Origin: Stomoxys calcitrans
Taxonomy: Eukaryota > Arthropoda > Insecta > Diptera > Muscidae
Assembly: GCF_963082655.1 (NCBI RefSeq)
Contig: NC_081552.1
Coordinates: 67,129,465-67,193,464 of the forward strand
Reading direction: 5' to 3'
Length of the DNA: 64,000 nt
The translations under genes and the position numbers were made by a program. The notes beneath the pieces were generated by a model. It saw only the letters and a list, made by a program, of their open reading frames with translations, searched no databases and was not told where the DNA came from. Within the stretch, counting starts at the first letter, position 1. Each line of letters opens with the position of its first letter. Positions 18,850-30,078 of this stretch are shown here, in pieces.

Positions 18850-21190
18850 CAAGTAAAAAGGCGTTAAGTTCGGCCGGGCCGAACTTTGGATACCCACCAC
18901 CTCGGGCATATATTTAACAACCTTTCATCAAATTTGGGTGAAAATTGCATACGTTATGTTCCATAGCATTTATATCGAGATATGATCCGATTTGGACCAA
19001 ATACTAATAGATACAAGTCGTTGTTCAAATGTGTATAACAAAAATATTGGTCTTTTTAGTAGCTATATCTAAAAATAAACCAATCTGAACCATATACAAT
19101 ATGGATGTTGAAAAGCCTAACATAAGTCAATGTGTCAAATTTCAGTTAAATCCGATTATAAATGCGCCTTTTTGGGGGCCAAGACTTTAAATCGAGATAT
19201 CGGTCTGTATGGCAGCTATATGTATACCTTGATCGATCTAGACCAAATTACAGAAATATTTGAAGTGGCTTAACTTAACATTCTGTCCCAAATTTCGGCA
19301 ACATTGGACAATAAATACGCCTTTTATGTGCCCAAAACATTAAATCGAGAGATCGGTCTATATGGCAGCTATATCCATATCTGGACAGATCTGGGCCAAA
19401 TTGACGAAGGATGTCGAAGGATGTCGAAGGGCCTAACACAACTCACTGTCCCAAATTGCGGCGACATCGGACAATAAATGGCCTTTTTATGGCCCTAAAA
19501 TCTAAAACCGAGAGATTGGTCTATATGGCAGCTATATCCAAATCTGGACCGATCGGAGCCAAATTGACGAAGGATATCGGGGGGCCTAACACAACTCACT
19601 GTCCCAAATTTCGGCGACGTCGGACAATAAATGCGTCTTTTATGGGCCTAAGACCCTAAATCGGAGGATCGGTCTATATGGCAGCTATATCCAAATCTGA
19701 ACCGATCTGAGCCAAACTGACGAAGGATGTTGAAGAGCTTAAGGCAACTCACTGTCCCAAATTTTAGTAAAATCGAATAATAAATGTAGCTTTTATGGGC
19801 CTAAGACCCTAAATCGGAGGATCGGTCTATATGGCAGCTATATCCAAATCTGGACCGATCTGAGCCAAACTGACGAAGGATGTTGAAGAGCTTAAGGCAA
19901 CTCACAGTCCCAAATTTCAGCAAAATCGGATAATAAATGTGGCTTTTATTGACCTAAGACCCTAAATCAAAGGATCGGTCTATATGGCAGCTATATCCAA
20001 ATCTGGACAGATCTGGGCCAAATTGACGAACGATGTCGAAGGGCCTAACATAACTCACTGTCCAAATTTCAGCAAAATCGAATAATAAATGTAGCTTTTA
20101 TGGGCCTAAGACCCTAAATCGGAGGATCGGTCTATATGGCAGCTATTTCCAAATGTGAACCGATCTGAGCCAAACTGACGAAGGATGTTGAAGAGCTTAA
20201 GGCAACTCACTGTCCCAAATTTCAGCAAAATCGGATAATAAATGTGGCTTTTATTGACCTAAGACCCTAAATCGGAGGATCGGTCTATATGGCAGCTATA
20301 TCCAAATCTGGAGCGATCGGAGCCAAATTGACGAAGGATATCGGGGGGCCTAACACAACTCACTGTCCCAAATTTCGGCGACGTCGGACAATAAATGCGT
20401 CTTTTATGGGCCTAAGACCCTAAATCGGAGGATCGGTCTATATGGCAGCTATATCCAAATCTGAACCGATCTGAGCCAAACTGACGAAGGATGTTGAAGA
20501 GCTTAAGGCAACTCACTGTCCCAAATTTTAATAAAATCGAATAGAAAATGTAGCTTTTATGGGCCTAAGACCCTAAATCGGAGGATCGGTCTAAATGGCA
20601 GCTATATCCAAATCTGGACCGATCTGAGCCAAACTGACGAAGGATGTTGAAGAGCTTAAGGCAACTCACTGTCCCAAATTTCAGCAAAATCGGATAATAA
20701 ATGTGGCTTTTATTGACCTAAGACCCTAAATCGGAGGATCGGTCTATATGGCAGCTATATCCAAATCTGGACAGATCTGGGCCAAATTGACGAACGATGT
20801 CGAAGGGCCTAACATAACTCACTGTCCAAAATTTCAGCAAAATCGGATAATAAATGTGGCTTTTATTGGCCTAAGACCCAAAATCGGCGGATCGGTCTAT
20901 ATGGGGGCTATATCAAGATATAGTCCTATATAGTCCACCTTCGAACTAAACCTGCATATGGACAAAAAAGGAATCTGTGCAAAGTTTCAGCTTAATATCT
21001 CTATTTTTGAAGACTGTAGCGTGATTTAAACAGACAGACGGACAGACGGACAGTCTAGATCGTCTTAGATTTTTACGCTGATCAAGAATATATATGTATA
21101 CTTTATAGGGTCGGAAATGGATATTTCGATGTGTTGCAAACGGAATGACAAAATGAATATATCCCCATCCTTCGGTGGTGGGTATAAAAA
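18850..21190 (-). mobile_element. DINE-like Helentron, family B, expanded array
   Basis: From CAAGTAAAAAGGCGTTAAG, TTCGGCCGGGCCGAA and GATACCCACCACCTCGG to the GACAGACGGACAGACGG run, core and GGTGGTGGGTATAAAAA. At 2.34 kb it is the longest copy, with about 13 monomers at 153-bp spacing. Monomers 19551-20314 are repeated at 20315 onward as a 764-bp higher-order unit. Confidence 0.9.
19551..20930. repeat. 764-bp higher-order repeat, two copies
   Basis: Rare variants recur 764 bp apart: GATCGGAGCCAAATTGACG at 19551 and 20315, and GGACAGATCTGGGCCAAATT at 20005 and 20769. Five monomers therefore amplified as a block. Confidence 0.8.
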
Positions 21191-21232
21191 CATCTCTTTC
21201 AACAAAATTTCTAAAAAAAAATTTAGGCTTAC

Positions 21233-21365
21233 CGCTTTTGGCTATTACGAAAGCCAACGCCTGAGTGCCTTTCTCTCTGTAGAGAGCTGTGTAGCGTCCT
21301 TTCCACTGTAACTTCTTGGACTCCAGAATCTGCATACTTTCTGCAATCCGCACGAGGGAATACAT
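21233..21365 (-). CDS. First coding exon of an unrecognised host gene
   Basis: The minus frame starts ATG at 21365-21363 directly after an acceptor (TTTTCTTGGTAG). It encodes about 44 residues (MYSLVRIAESMQILESKKLQ, then WKGRYTALYREKGTQALAFV, then IAKSG) and ends at a donor GTAAGC (21232). The peptide has a normal amino-acid mix and both splice sites are good, unlike the DINE ORFs. I do not recognise the family. Downstream exons would lie below 21.2 kb, where a 2.3-kb DINE now sits, and I found none. It could be a 5' gene fragment. Confidence 0.45.
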
Positions 21366-21418
21366 CTACCAAGAAAATAAAATTATAAATAGAGCATCAG
21401 AATTTACATTTAACTTAC
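21366..21418 (-). other. 53-bp intron, typical short fly intron
   Basis: GTAAGTTAAATG at the 21418 side and CTTGGTAG at the 21366 side, AT-rich between. The length and signals match the common minimal intron of flies. Confidence 0.5.
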
Positions 21419-21560
21419 CTTTTTCTTTGCAACTTTACGTCAACCGCAACTTCCAATTTAAAAAAAATAGTAGCAAACCACAGCCCTCAAAAATGTTCTT
21501 TCACCAAATAAATAGAATCAGTAAACGGATTTTTAGTCCAATGGCGGGCAAATACACACA
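21419..21560 (-). other. Probable 5' untranslated exon of the same gene
   Basis: Sequence upstream of the donor ends AAAGAAAAAG|GTAAGT. No long frame joins the coding exon, so it is probably untranslated. The transcription start is not defined. Confidence 0.35.
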
Positions 21561-21591
21561 CTATTAACACATTTGAGTCCGTGGACAAGAA

Positions 21592-21880
21592 CATATATGT
21601 ACATATGCTCATGAAGTTAGAAATATTACGCACACTAGCACTTGTGCCCAACACTTTTTAGAAGAACCGTTATGATGCAGCGATTATCAAATAAACTGAT
21701 AATCGATGACTATTTTTAAGTAAAAATAATCGAAAATACGTTCAAGCATTTCAGCATACCACGCATGATAAAGCAACTTCTTATCAGCCGGAAGATTTTT
21801 CGGTATTTAGGCAAGTTTACATGGGACATCATGAAGCGTGGTCATTGTAAAGCTGAGTTTACATGGCTCATCATGATCTT
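21592..21880 (+). repeat. Direct duplication, copy 1
   Basis: TGCTCATGAAGTTAGAAATA ... GAAGAACCGTTATGATGCAG ... AAGCGTGGTCATTGTAAAGC recurs nearly unchanged at 23283-23575, about 1.69 kb away. Confidence 0.85.
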
Positions 21881-21920
21881 CCTCATATTTTGTACGTGAT
21901 GACTATAGCATTCACTGAAT

Positions 21921-22606
21921 AATGTTGAGTTTACATGGCACATGTGATGTATGATCATTGTAATAATATTGGTGAAGACAATGGTATATTCGTCACATGT
22001 ACACATAACCAACAGTCATGGCAGAAAAATCAAAATCATTTGAGTTTTTTCTATGAATGACGTCTATCGATTACCGTTTTCAAAGAAATGTGTCATCATT
22101 ATTTGACAGGTATTGAAAAACATGTTCTGTGACAAATAAGGTTAAGAAATAAGAAATAAAGTATGGAAAATTAAATAAAATCAAAGAAAAGAAAATATCG
22201 TTGAACCGTTTTAAGCTGAGTATTCTGTTCAGCTTTTCAGGAGGAATGCTGTCAAAAGAAAAGTAGTACTCTGCTTATAGCGAGGAAAATGGCAAAAAAC
22301 TACTACAGTGGCAACACTTAAAACTATTGCCGGCGTCATTTTTGTTTGTTTTATTGGTTTCAGTGGTTTCTTTTTTTTATTTATGTGGGAGAAAGTATAT
22401 AAAATTGAGAAAACAATAAGTGCAGATAAAGAAACGTGTTTTGTTATGGAAACAAAAACATTGAATTGCTGGCAAACTTCGCTCGCGAAACAATTGAAAA
22501 AATCAGCGGCTATTCCGAAAGAAGAACAGAATACCAACGCTTAGACAAAAACCGTAACCAACACGTACACGCGATCATGATGTGCCATGTAAACTCTGCT
22601 TAAGGT
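21921..22606 (-). mobile_element. MITE (TTTACATGGCACATCATGAT family) with nested insertion
   Basis: Ends GAGTTTACATGGCACATGTG and ATGATGTGCCATGTAAACTC are inverted. The body matches the reverse of the copy at 22889-23252 (TTGACAG(G/A)TATTGAAAAACA, CAACACGTACAC). It is interrupted by a second element at 22218-22545. Confidence 0.7.
22218..22545 (+). mobile_element. Nested MITE (GTATTCTGTTC termini)
   Basis: Starts GAGTATTCTGTTCAGCTTTTC and ends GAAAGAAGAACAGAATACCAAC, inverted. It splits the surrounding MITE. Fragments recur at 7075-7165 and near 16425-16440 (AGAACAGAATACCC). Confidence 0.55.
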
Positions 22607-22888
22607 CAAGCCAAGCTATTAACCGACTTCCTATTTTGGCAGTTTTTTAAGTTTGGCAGCTTTGCGCATGTCATCTTGTTCTGTTTTTACATTCATTCTT
22701 AGTTTACGTTTTCTCCTATTTGATGACACTTTCAATCGGCTGGTTTGACGTCCTTAATGATGTTCACGGGGCCTATCCACTATATGTTTTCGCAAGTGAC
22801 CTAACCTGTGTTGACCACAGCTGTTGCCAAAAACAATACATCGATTTTTTATTATCCATGATTTTATTTATTGTAATTTCCTATACTT

Positions 22889-23252
22889 AAAGCAGAGTTT
22901 ACATGGCACATCATGATTTTACTTATTGTGTGTACGTGTTGATTGCAGCTTTTGCCTAAAACGGTACATCGATTTTTTTTTCTTTTCTTTGATTTTATTA
23001 AATTTTGCATACTTTACTTCTCATTTCTTAACCTATTTTGTCACAGAACGTGTTTTTCAATATCTGTCAATTAATAACATATTTCTTTTTAAACGACAAT
23101 GGATAAACGTCATTCATCGAAAAAAAAACAAATGATTAAGATTTTTGAGCTATGACTAATGGTTATATGTACATATGACGAATACACCTTTGTTTTCACC
23201 AACACTATTACAATAACCATATATCAGATGTGCAATGTAAACTCAGCATAAT
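22889..23252 (+). mobile_element. MITE (TTTACATGGCACATCATGAT family), uninterrupted copy
   Basis: About 365 bp from AGAGTTTACATGGCACATCA to GATGTGCAATGTAAACTCAG. This is the reference copy for the family. The short ORF at 22926 is not supported as a gene. Confidence 0.7.
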
Positions 23253-23282
23253 GTGCCATAAGAACATATGTATATGTAAATA

Positions 23283-23575
23283 TATATGTACATATGCTCA
23301 TGAAGTTGGAAATATTACGCACACTAGCACTTGTGCCCTACACTTTTTAGAAGAACCGTTATGATGCAGCAATTATCAAATAAATTGATAATCGATGACT
23401 ATTTTTAAGTAAAAATAATCGAAAATACGTTCAAGCATTTCAGCATACCACGCATGACAAAGCAACTTCTTAGCAGCCGGAAGATTTTTCGGTATTTAGG
23501 CCAGTTTACATGGCACATCATGAAGCGTGGTCATTGTAAAGCTGAGTTTACATGGCACATCATGATCGTACTCAT
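23283..23575 (+). repeat. Direct duplication, copy 2
   Basis: Near-identical to 21592-21880, including the hairpin-like AACTGATAATCGATGACTATT context and the double GTTTACATGGCACATCATGA end. Confidence 0.85.
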
Positions 23576-25293
23576 ATTTTGAATCTTCAGTGTCTCGCAC
23601 TTCAGTAGTCTTGAAATACAATATCATGTGGGTTCAGTGTTCACGAGTTCAGCGAACACAGTCACCAATGATGATGATGATTGGTTTTATGCAGGGCTTT
23701 GATACGTCACTTGTACTCATAACTATCAGCCATGGCTAAAAATCAAAACCATTTTGATTTTTTCGATGAATGGCGTCTATCGATTACCGTTTACACAGAA
23801 ATGTGTATTCATAAATTGACAAATATCGAAAAACAAGTTCTATGCCAAATAAAGTTATAAAATGAGAACTTAGGATAGGGGGTACATTCATATAGTCGTT
23901 CCGTTTGCAACACATCGAAATATCACTTTCCGATCCACAAAAGTATATATATTTTGGATCGTCGTAAAATTGTAATATGATTTAACGATGTCCGTGTGTC
24001 TGTCCGTCCGTCTGTTCTACAGTCTACAGCCTTAAAAAATTGAGATATTGAGCTGAAATTTGGCACAGATACATACGTCTTTTGATGCACGCTGGTACTT
24101 GAACGGGCCAAATCGGACCATATTTAGATATAGCTGTCATATAGACCGATCTGCTGATAAAGGTTCTAATGACCATAAATGCATTTTTTATCCGATTTCG
24201 CTGAAATTTGTTTTAGTCCTGCCAACTTCCGACCCAAATATGATTTAGATCGGACTGTATTTAGATATATGTAGGCATATAAACCGATCTGCCGATAAGG
24301 GGTCTGAAGCCCATAAAAGCTTTATTTATTGCCTGATTTCGCTGAAATTTGAAACTGCGAGTTGGTTTGAGCCTCCCGATATTTGACCTTTATATGGTTC
24401 AGAATGGACTATATTTCGATATAGCTACCATAAAGACCCATCTGCCGATAAAGGGTCTGAAGCCCATAAAAGCTTTATGTTTTAAGCCTCCCGACAACCG
24501 ACTCAAATATAAGTCAGATATTACTATAAAGATATATTGGATTGCCCAAAAAGTCATAAAGTCTGATCCTCCAATTTAGGGTCTTAATCCCATAAAAAAG
24601 GGGATTTATTATCTAAAAATGTTACTTGTACATGAGTTCTCGGGACCTGAATAAAATTTGATCGAGACAAGCCCCTATTAAGATATAACTACGGATAAAG
24701 TAATGGAGTTATATTAAAATAAGATAATTATTATATCCTTGTTTAATTTGGTCCAGTTCGATCCAGATTTGGTTATTGGTGCTAAATAGAACGATCTCTC
24801 GTTTTTAAGGCTTGGCCCTAGAAAAAGCGCATTTATTACCCGATTTCATTGAGATTTGACGCAGTGACTTATGTTCGGCTTTTCGACATCTGTGTCCTAT
24901 ATGCTTCAGATAGGTTTATATTTGGATATAGCTGCCAAAAATACCAATATTTTGTTTTATTAAATTAAACAGTGACTTATATTTATTAGACCACTCGATG
25001 TCCGTGACGAAGTTGGGTGTATAAGTTATAAAATTTTCATCGGATTGTGACGAATGGGGGTTTACATATACCCGAGGTGGTGGGTATAGAAAGTTCGTCC
25101 CGTCCGTACTTAATGCCTTTTTACTTAGGTAAGTCGAATCACTCACTCCAGCATCTGTTTTTCCTTCATAAAATAAGATGGTTTGACACAAGGGCGAACG
25201 AAAATTGGTACCACTTTCAGTGGTACCAAGTTAGTGAACCAGCCAGGTAATTAACACGTACACACTATGAGTATGATGTGCCATGTAAACGTG
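23540..25293 (-). mobile_element. MITE (TTTACATGGCACATCATGAT family) split by a DINE copy
   Basis: Starts GAGTTTACATGGCACATCAT and ends ATGATGTGCCATGTAAAC. The internal phrases (GGCGTCTATCGATTACCGTTT, shown in part; TATCGAAAAACAAGTTCT) match the family. The DINE at about 23870-25131 lies inside it. Confidence 0.65.
23870..25131 (+). mobile_element. DINE-like Helentron, family B, diverged
   Basis: The core (CGTTTGCAACACATCGAAAT, AAAGTATATATATTTTGG) and GTCTGTCCGTCCGTCTG are followed by diverged monomers (ATATAGACCGATCTGC). It ends GAGGTGGTGGGTATAG and a decayed palindrome (TTCGTCCCGTCCGTA), then TTTTTACTT. This is one of the older copies. Confidence 0.75.
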
Positions 25294-25556
25294 TCATTAT
25301 TTTGCAAAGAACGTGTTTTTCAATATCTGTCAACGATTAGAGATTTCTGTTTAAACGGTAATCGATAGACGGCATGTGTACATGTGACGGATGCACCTTT
25401 GTTTTTTACCAATACTCTTACAATGACCACACTCAGTTATGCCATAAATTTCAAGGAAAGAAAAAATCGATGTACCGTTTTGGGCAAAAGCTGTAATCAA
25501 CACGTACACACGATGAATTCGTGAGATCATGATGTGCCATGTAAACACTGGTTAAA
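25294..25556 (+). mobile_element. MITE fragment (TTTACATGGCACATCATGAT family)
   Basis: Reads through GAACGTGTTTTTCAATATCT, GATGTACCGTTTTGGGC and CAACACGTACACACGATG to ATGATGTGCCATGTAAAC. It appears to be two partial copies fused head to tail. Confidence 0.55.
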
Positions 25557-25559
25557 TAT

Positions 25560-26420
25560 AATCGATCGTAAAATTATCGGTTCCAACAAAAAATTGAATT
25601 GCATTTTTAAAACATACAAAAGGGCGGCCTTAGGTCTGTAAATAAGGTAAGTTTAAAAATGTATTTCATATCATACATTAGTTTCATTTATTTTATTTTA
25701 GGTACAAAATAGTGACTGAGGTCTATATTAATGACCGTGTGGGTATCATGCGTGCGTTCAAAAATGATTTGGGAGTTTTATGGTAATGGCGAATCACAAA
25801 GTGTGACGGCATTGAATACGTCTAAGTCTTTGTGGGCTTTCAGTGATTTATATGGGCGCTGTGTTTAAGTTTCCCACAGATGGAGTGACCAGCAGTGGCT
25901 GTGTTGGAGTTTGTGGTGTGGTGAGTGTTGTGAGCCAACACGAAATATCAAAGCCTCTATTTATCTGCTTGTTTCAGGGCTTTCAAGAGGAATGCCTTAA
26001 CATTTCCAGCAAATTTCGCAAAACATTGATGTTGATATTATCGTCACCAGCTCATTACTCCAAATGGGGGCGTGTTTGCCGATACCGCTTTATGATTGGC
26101 CACTACTTTAATGGTCAAGAGTAAGAGTAGCTGCCACACGGGTACCTTCCTCTCTATGGGGTGTCATTGATTTTTATGGCATGATCATTAAGGCTGTAAC
26201 AACAAATTTATTGTTGCTGCTGTTTGCGCTAAATACACTTGACATCAACAATGTTTTATACGTTTTTAGTTTTTTTTTTGGGGTTTTTTTCCTAGTTGCC
26301 TTGGGTAAATAATTAAATTTAAGTTATAAAATATTAAACTTCAGTCGAAACAAGAGCGAAATGTTTATTATGGAATAAATCCCCATTGTCAATCATGAGG
26401 ACATAACTAAATGCTATCTA
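25560..26420. other. Unique DNA, no supported gene
   Basis: Lower repeat content than its surroundings. A 93-codon ORF at 25843-26124 has no recognisable domain. A GTAAGT ... TTTTAG pair at about 25648-25702 would give a 55-bp intron, but the flanking frames are not convincing. It may be intronic or intergenic host sequence. Confidence 0.35.
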
Positions 26421-26424
26421 AGCT

Positions 26425-26757
26425 ATACATAGTTATCCAACGTTCAGAAGCCTCTATGCGGCGAACACCGGGTGAATTTTGTTCTTGGAGAAAGACGGCC
26501 ACCGGATGCACCTGAGAAATTGACCTCCCCTGGCAAACCAGATATGTAGCTGCATCAACTCCTACAGAGCAAAGATTGATGCCTGGGAACACACGGCACG
26601 CGTCAGCTGTTTAACTGCCTAGCCGGTCCACTCGACTCAGAACCTGATCACTCTGGACACACCCCACCTAAGTCGCAGAGTTCCTGGGTCTGGATATTCA
26701 ACAGAATCAAACAAACGAAAGATAGAACACAACATACTGGTACAACAACAACAAATG
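26425..26757 (+). pseudogene. Jockey-type LINE 3' end with (CAA)n tail
   Basis: Broken frames read VLGERRPPDAPEKLTSPGKP and, further on, SLWTHPT-VAEFLGLDIQQ, the extreme C-terminus of Jockey-like ORF2. A short 3' UTR follows, ending in ACAACAACAACAA. Stops and shifts show it is dead. Same general family as the fragment at 9787-10690, but a different segment. Confidence 0.7.
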
Positions 26758-26934
26758 TGGGCTTTTCTTTAGCAAAGCATTTAAATGCACAAGAGCAATT
26801 TATTTAATCCCCTTTATTCCGGTTGGCGATGGCGTAGTCCAATGTCGAAATTTTTCACAATGGTATTATGGTTGTCGAAAAGAAGACGAAAATTCGTTTG
26901 CTTTTTTGGTTTTTCATAAGTCGAATTTGACGAA

Positions 26935-28450
26935 AACGATCAATCTTATATACAATATAAAATTCAATTTGTGTTTGTTTGTTTGTCGTTTTGTTTGTTT
27001 GTTACGTATAGACTAAACTCAAAAATGGCTGAACCGATTACATTGAAATTTTCACAGATAGTATAGGTTGGTCTGGAAGAAAACTTAGGCTACATAATTT
27101 TTGATATCGGGAGGGGGACGGACCCTTACCGCAAAAGTACTACCCAAAAATAAAAGTGGACCGATCGGACAATATGGGATTCAAATGAAAGGTATTCAAG
27201 AGTAGGGTAGGAATTTCATAATAAAATTTGGGTACAAGTACATAGTCCCAAAACCCCTTAAAATATGTTAATTTGACGATAATGACTATATGGACTCAAA
27301 TGAAAGGTTTTCGGGTGTAGATTACGAATATGGTCAGGGAGTAGGAATAGGTTTTATAATTTATTGATAACGGAAGTGGCGAACCCTCCACCGTTACCCC
27401 AAAAACACCACCCAAAATCAAAAGTCGACCGATAAGGACAATATGGGTATCAAATGAAAAGTATGCGGGAGTAGATAACGAATCTGGCATACAAGTTCAT
27501 GTGGTAGTATAGGGGGTCACCACACCCCCACAAAACCGCCCAAAATAGGAACATTAGCCAATTACGGATATATGGGTCTTGGTTTGTTTGTTCCGTATAG
27601 ACTGAAAAACGGCAGAGCCGATTTTTTCGAAAATTGTGTAGTTTTGTCAGGAAGGAAACAGGCTATATAATTTTTCGGTATCGCAAGGGGGACGGACTCT
27701 CTCCCTTATGCCAAAAATACAAACCAAAATCAAAAGTGGGCTGATCGGGACAATATAGGTATCAAATGAATTGTTTTGGAAAGTAGAATACGAATATGGT
27801 ATTAAAATTTGAGTCTAAGTATCCTTCGGGCAGCCCCAAGCCCAAAACAGATATATTGGACGTTCATTTCAATATGGGGCTCAAATGGAAGGTATTCGGG
27901 AGTAGATTTCCAATGTGGCATACAAAATCAGATCGAAGTATAGATGGTCACGCCACCCCTCAAAAACGCCTTTAGACCAATTATGGCTATATGATACTTG
28001 ACTGAACCGATTTTCTTAAAATTTTCATAAATTGTAAATGTTTGTCTGGAAGGAAACATAGGCTTTATAATTTTTAGATATCGGGTGGAGGCGGACACTC
28101 ACCCTTACCCCAAAAACGCCACCCATATCAGAAAGTGGTCCGATGGGCATAATAAGGGTATCAAATGACAGGTATTGGAGACCAGAAAACGAATGTGGTA
28201 TTAAAATTTGGGTCAAAGTACTCAGCAGGGCCCCCCTAACCCCAAAACTCCTCTAAATAGATATATTCGAATTTAATGTCAATATGGGACTCAAACGAAA
28301 CGTATTAGGCAGTAGATTACAAATATGGCATAAAACATTAGGTCCAAGTGATGGGAGGTCGCCCACCCCCAAATTCAACCAATTGGGCATATTAGCCGAC
28401 CATGGTCATATGGGACTCAAATGATAGGTATTAAGGAGTATATTACGAAT
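26935..28450 (-). repeat. Family C element, reverse orientation
   Basis: Starts with the terminal module (CTTATATACAATATAAAATT, (TTTG)n, TATAGACTAAACTC, GGCTGAACCGATTACATTGA). Family C monomers in reverse follow (TCAAATGAAAGGTATT, GGTCCGATGGG). The module around ACCGATTTT recurs at about 27040, 27610 and 28005. The forward counterpart ends at 41907. Confidence 0.7.
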
Positions 28451-28454
28451 ATGA

Positions 28455-28745
28455 CAGAAAATTTTGTAATGACAGTGCATGGCATTGTACCGCGCAAATG
28501 TAGCCAACATTAAGTGGGGATGAAGTCCTCTTTGTCCAATGTTCTCGAATTCGAACAAGTTTAAACTCAACGTTAAGGGACCTTTTTTTATAGCCGAGTC
28601 CGAATAACGTCCAGCAGTGCGACACCTTTTTGCAGAAATTTTTTTAATGACAATGTATGGCATTGTACCACGCAAATGTCGCCAACATTAAGTGGGGATA
28701 AACACCACTTTGTCCGATGTTCTCGCCTGCTGTCACCGGCTGTCG
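28455..28745 (-). mobile_element. Two tandem SINE fragments
   Basis: TGGCATTGTACC(G/A)CGCAAATGT ... AACATTAAGTGGGGAT occurs twice (about 28480 and 28655). TATAGCCGAGTCCGAA lies between, and the junction into the tRNA-like head reads GTTCTCG. Both match the reverse of the SINE at 55877-56155 and are 5'-truncated or fused. Confidence 0.55.
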
Positions 28746-28799
28746 AAACCGCTATTGTTGTTTGATCTTTGCAAAGTTTTGATGTCCCAATATGTGTGC

Positions 28800-29965
28800 A
28801 AAATTTCAATAAAACCGGTTCAGATTAACATATACAATAGCTCCCATAAATATCATTCATCCGATTAAGCCTTTTTTAGGCTGTAGTAGCTACAATTTTG
28901 GTCCGATCTTTATAAAATTTACCATGATATATTTTATTTGATACCTTAAATGTGTGCAAATTTTTATCAGATCAGATTTACATATAGCTCTCATACATAT
29001 CTTTCATCCGATTTAGCCTATTAAGGCTATAGAAACCACACTTGTTGTCCGATCTTTACAAAGCTTAGCATGAGGTGTTTTGATTCATGTCCCAAAATGC
29101 GTGAAAAATTTCATAAAAATCGGATCTGATTTACATATAGATCCCATATATATCATTCATATGATTAAGTTTTTTAGGCTTCAGTAGCCACAATTTTGAT
29201 CCTATGTTTATAAAATTTTGCATGATGTGTTTTACTTAATGCCTTAATATGTATACAAAATTTTATCAAATTCAGATCAGATTTACATATAGTTCTCATA
29301 TATATATATATCATCCAATTAAGCCTATTAAGGCTGTAGAAGCCACAACTGTTGTCCGATCTTTAGAAAATTTCGCATGAGGTGTTTTGATTCATTTCCC
29401 TATATGTATATGCAAAATTTCATAAAAATCGTATCAGATTTGACTATAGCTCCCATACATATCCTTCATCCTATTTGGCTGCTTTAGTCATAATTTTGGC
29501 CGGATGTTTACAAAACTTATCATGAGGTGTTTTATTTGATGTCTTAATATGTGTGCAAAATTTTATTAACAAAGTAAAGATTAACATATAGCTCCCATAT
29601 ATATCTTGCATCCGATTTGGACTTTTAAGGCTATAGTAGCCTTAATTTTGGTCTAATCTTTATAACACTTAGCATGAGGTGTCTTAGTTAACGTTTTAAT
29701 ACGTGTGAATAATTTCATTAAAATCGGACCAAATTTATATATAGCTATGGTAGCCAAAGTAGTTGTCCGATCTTTACAAAATTTTGCTCGAAATTTTATT
29801 TTTGATGTCCCAATAAGTGTTCAAAAGGTCTTTAAATCCGCATCGAATTTAGATATAGATTTTGTATCAATACCTATCTGCATTATTAGACGTCGTAATA
29901 GGAGTGCAAAATTTCATCAAAATGGTCCAGATTTTTATATAGCTCCAAAGTATATATTTTAACTC
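28800..29965 (+). repeat. Family D tandem array (~150-bp monomer)
   Basis: About eight diverged monomers carry CATATAGCTCCCATA, CATCCGATTTAGCC, TTGTCCGATCTTTA and GCATGAGGTGTTTT. Spacing between equivalent points is 142-155 bp. No termini of the DINE type flank it. The short ORFs inside are artefacts. Confidence 0.7.
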
Positions 29966-30078
29966 TTGTACCCCCTTAAGACTGCAGTAGCGAAGATTTA
30001 AGACACAAATTTCGCCATTTACCCGTTGTCTTTGTAAAACGGCAAGGAAACAAACTGGGATATTGTATTCTAAATAAA

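Noticed and set aside
19411..20933. CRISPR-like array (regular repeats and spacers)
   Set aside because: The period is 153 bp with the whole unit conserved, inside a eukaryotic transposable element; no repeat/spacer distinction.
25204..25231. GGTACCACTTTCAGTGGTACC palindrome as an operator
   Set aside because: It lies inside a MITE remnant with no associated gene; treated as a chance or element-internal hairpin.
25648..25703. Possible 55-bp intron (GTAAGT ... TTTTAG)
   Set aside because: Flanking frames have early stops or only short open stretches; not enough to call exons.
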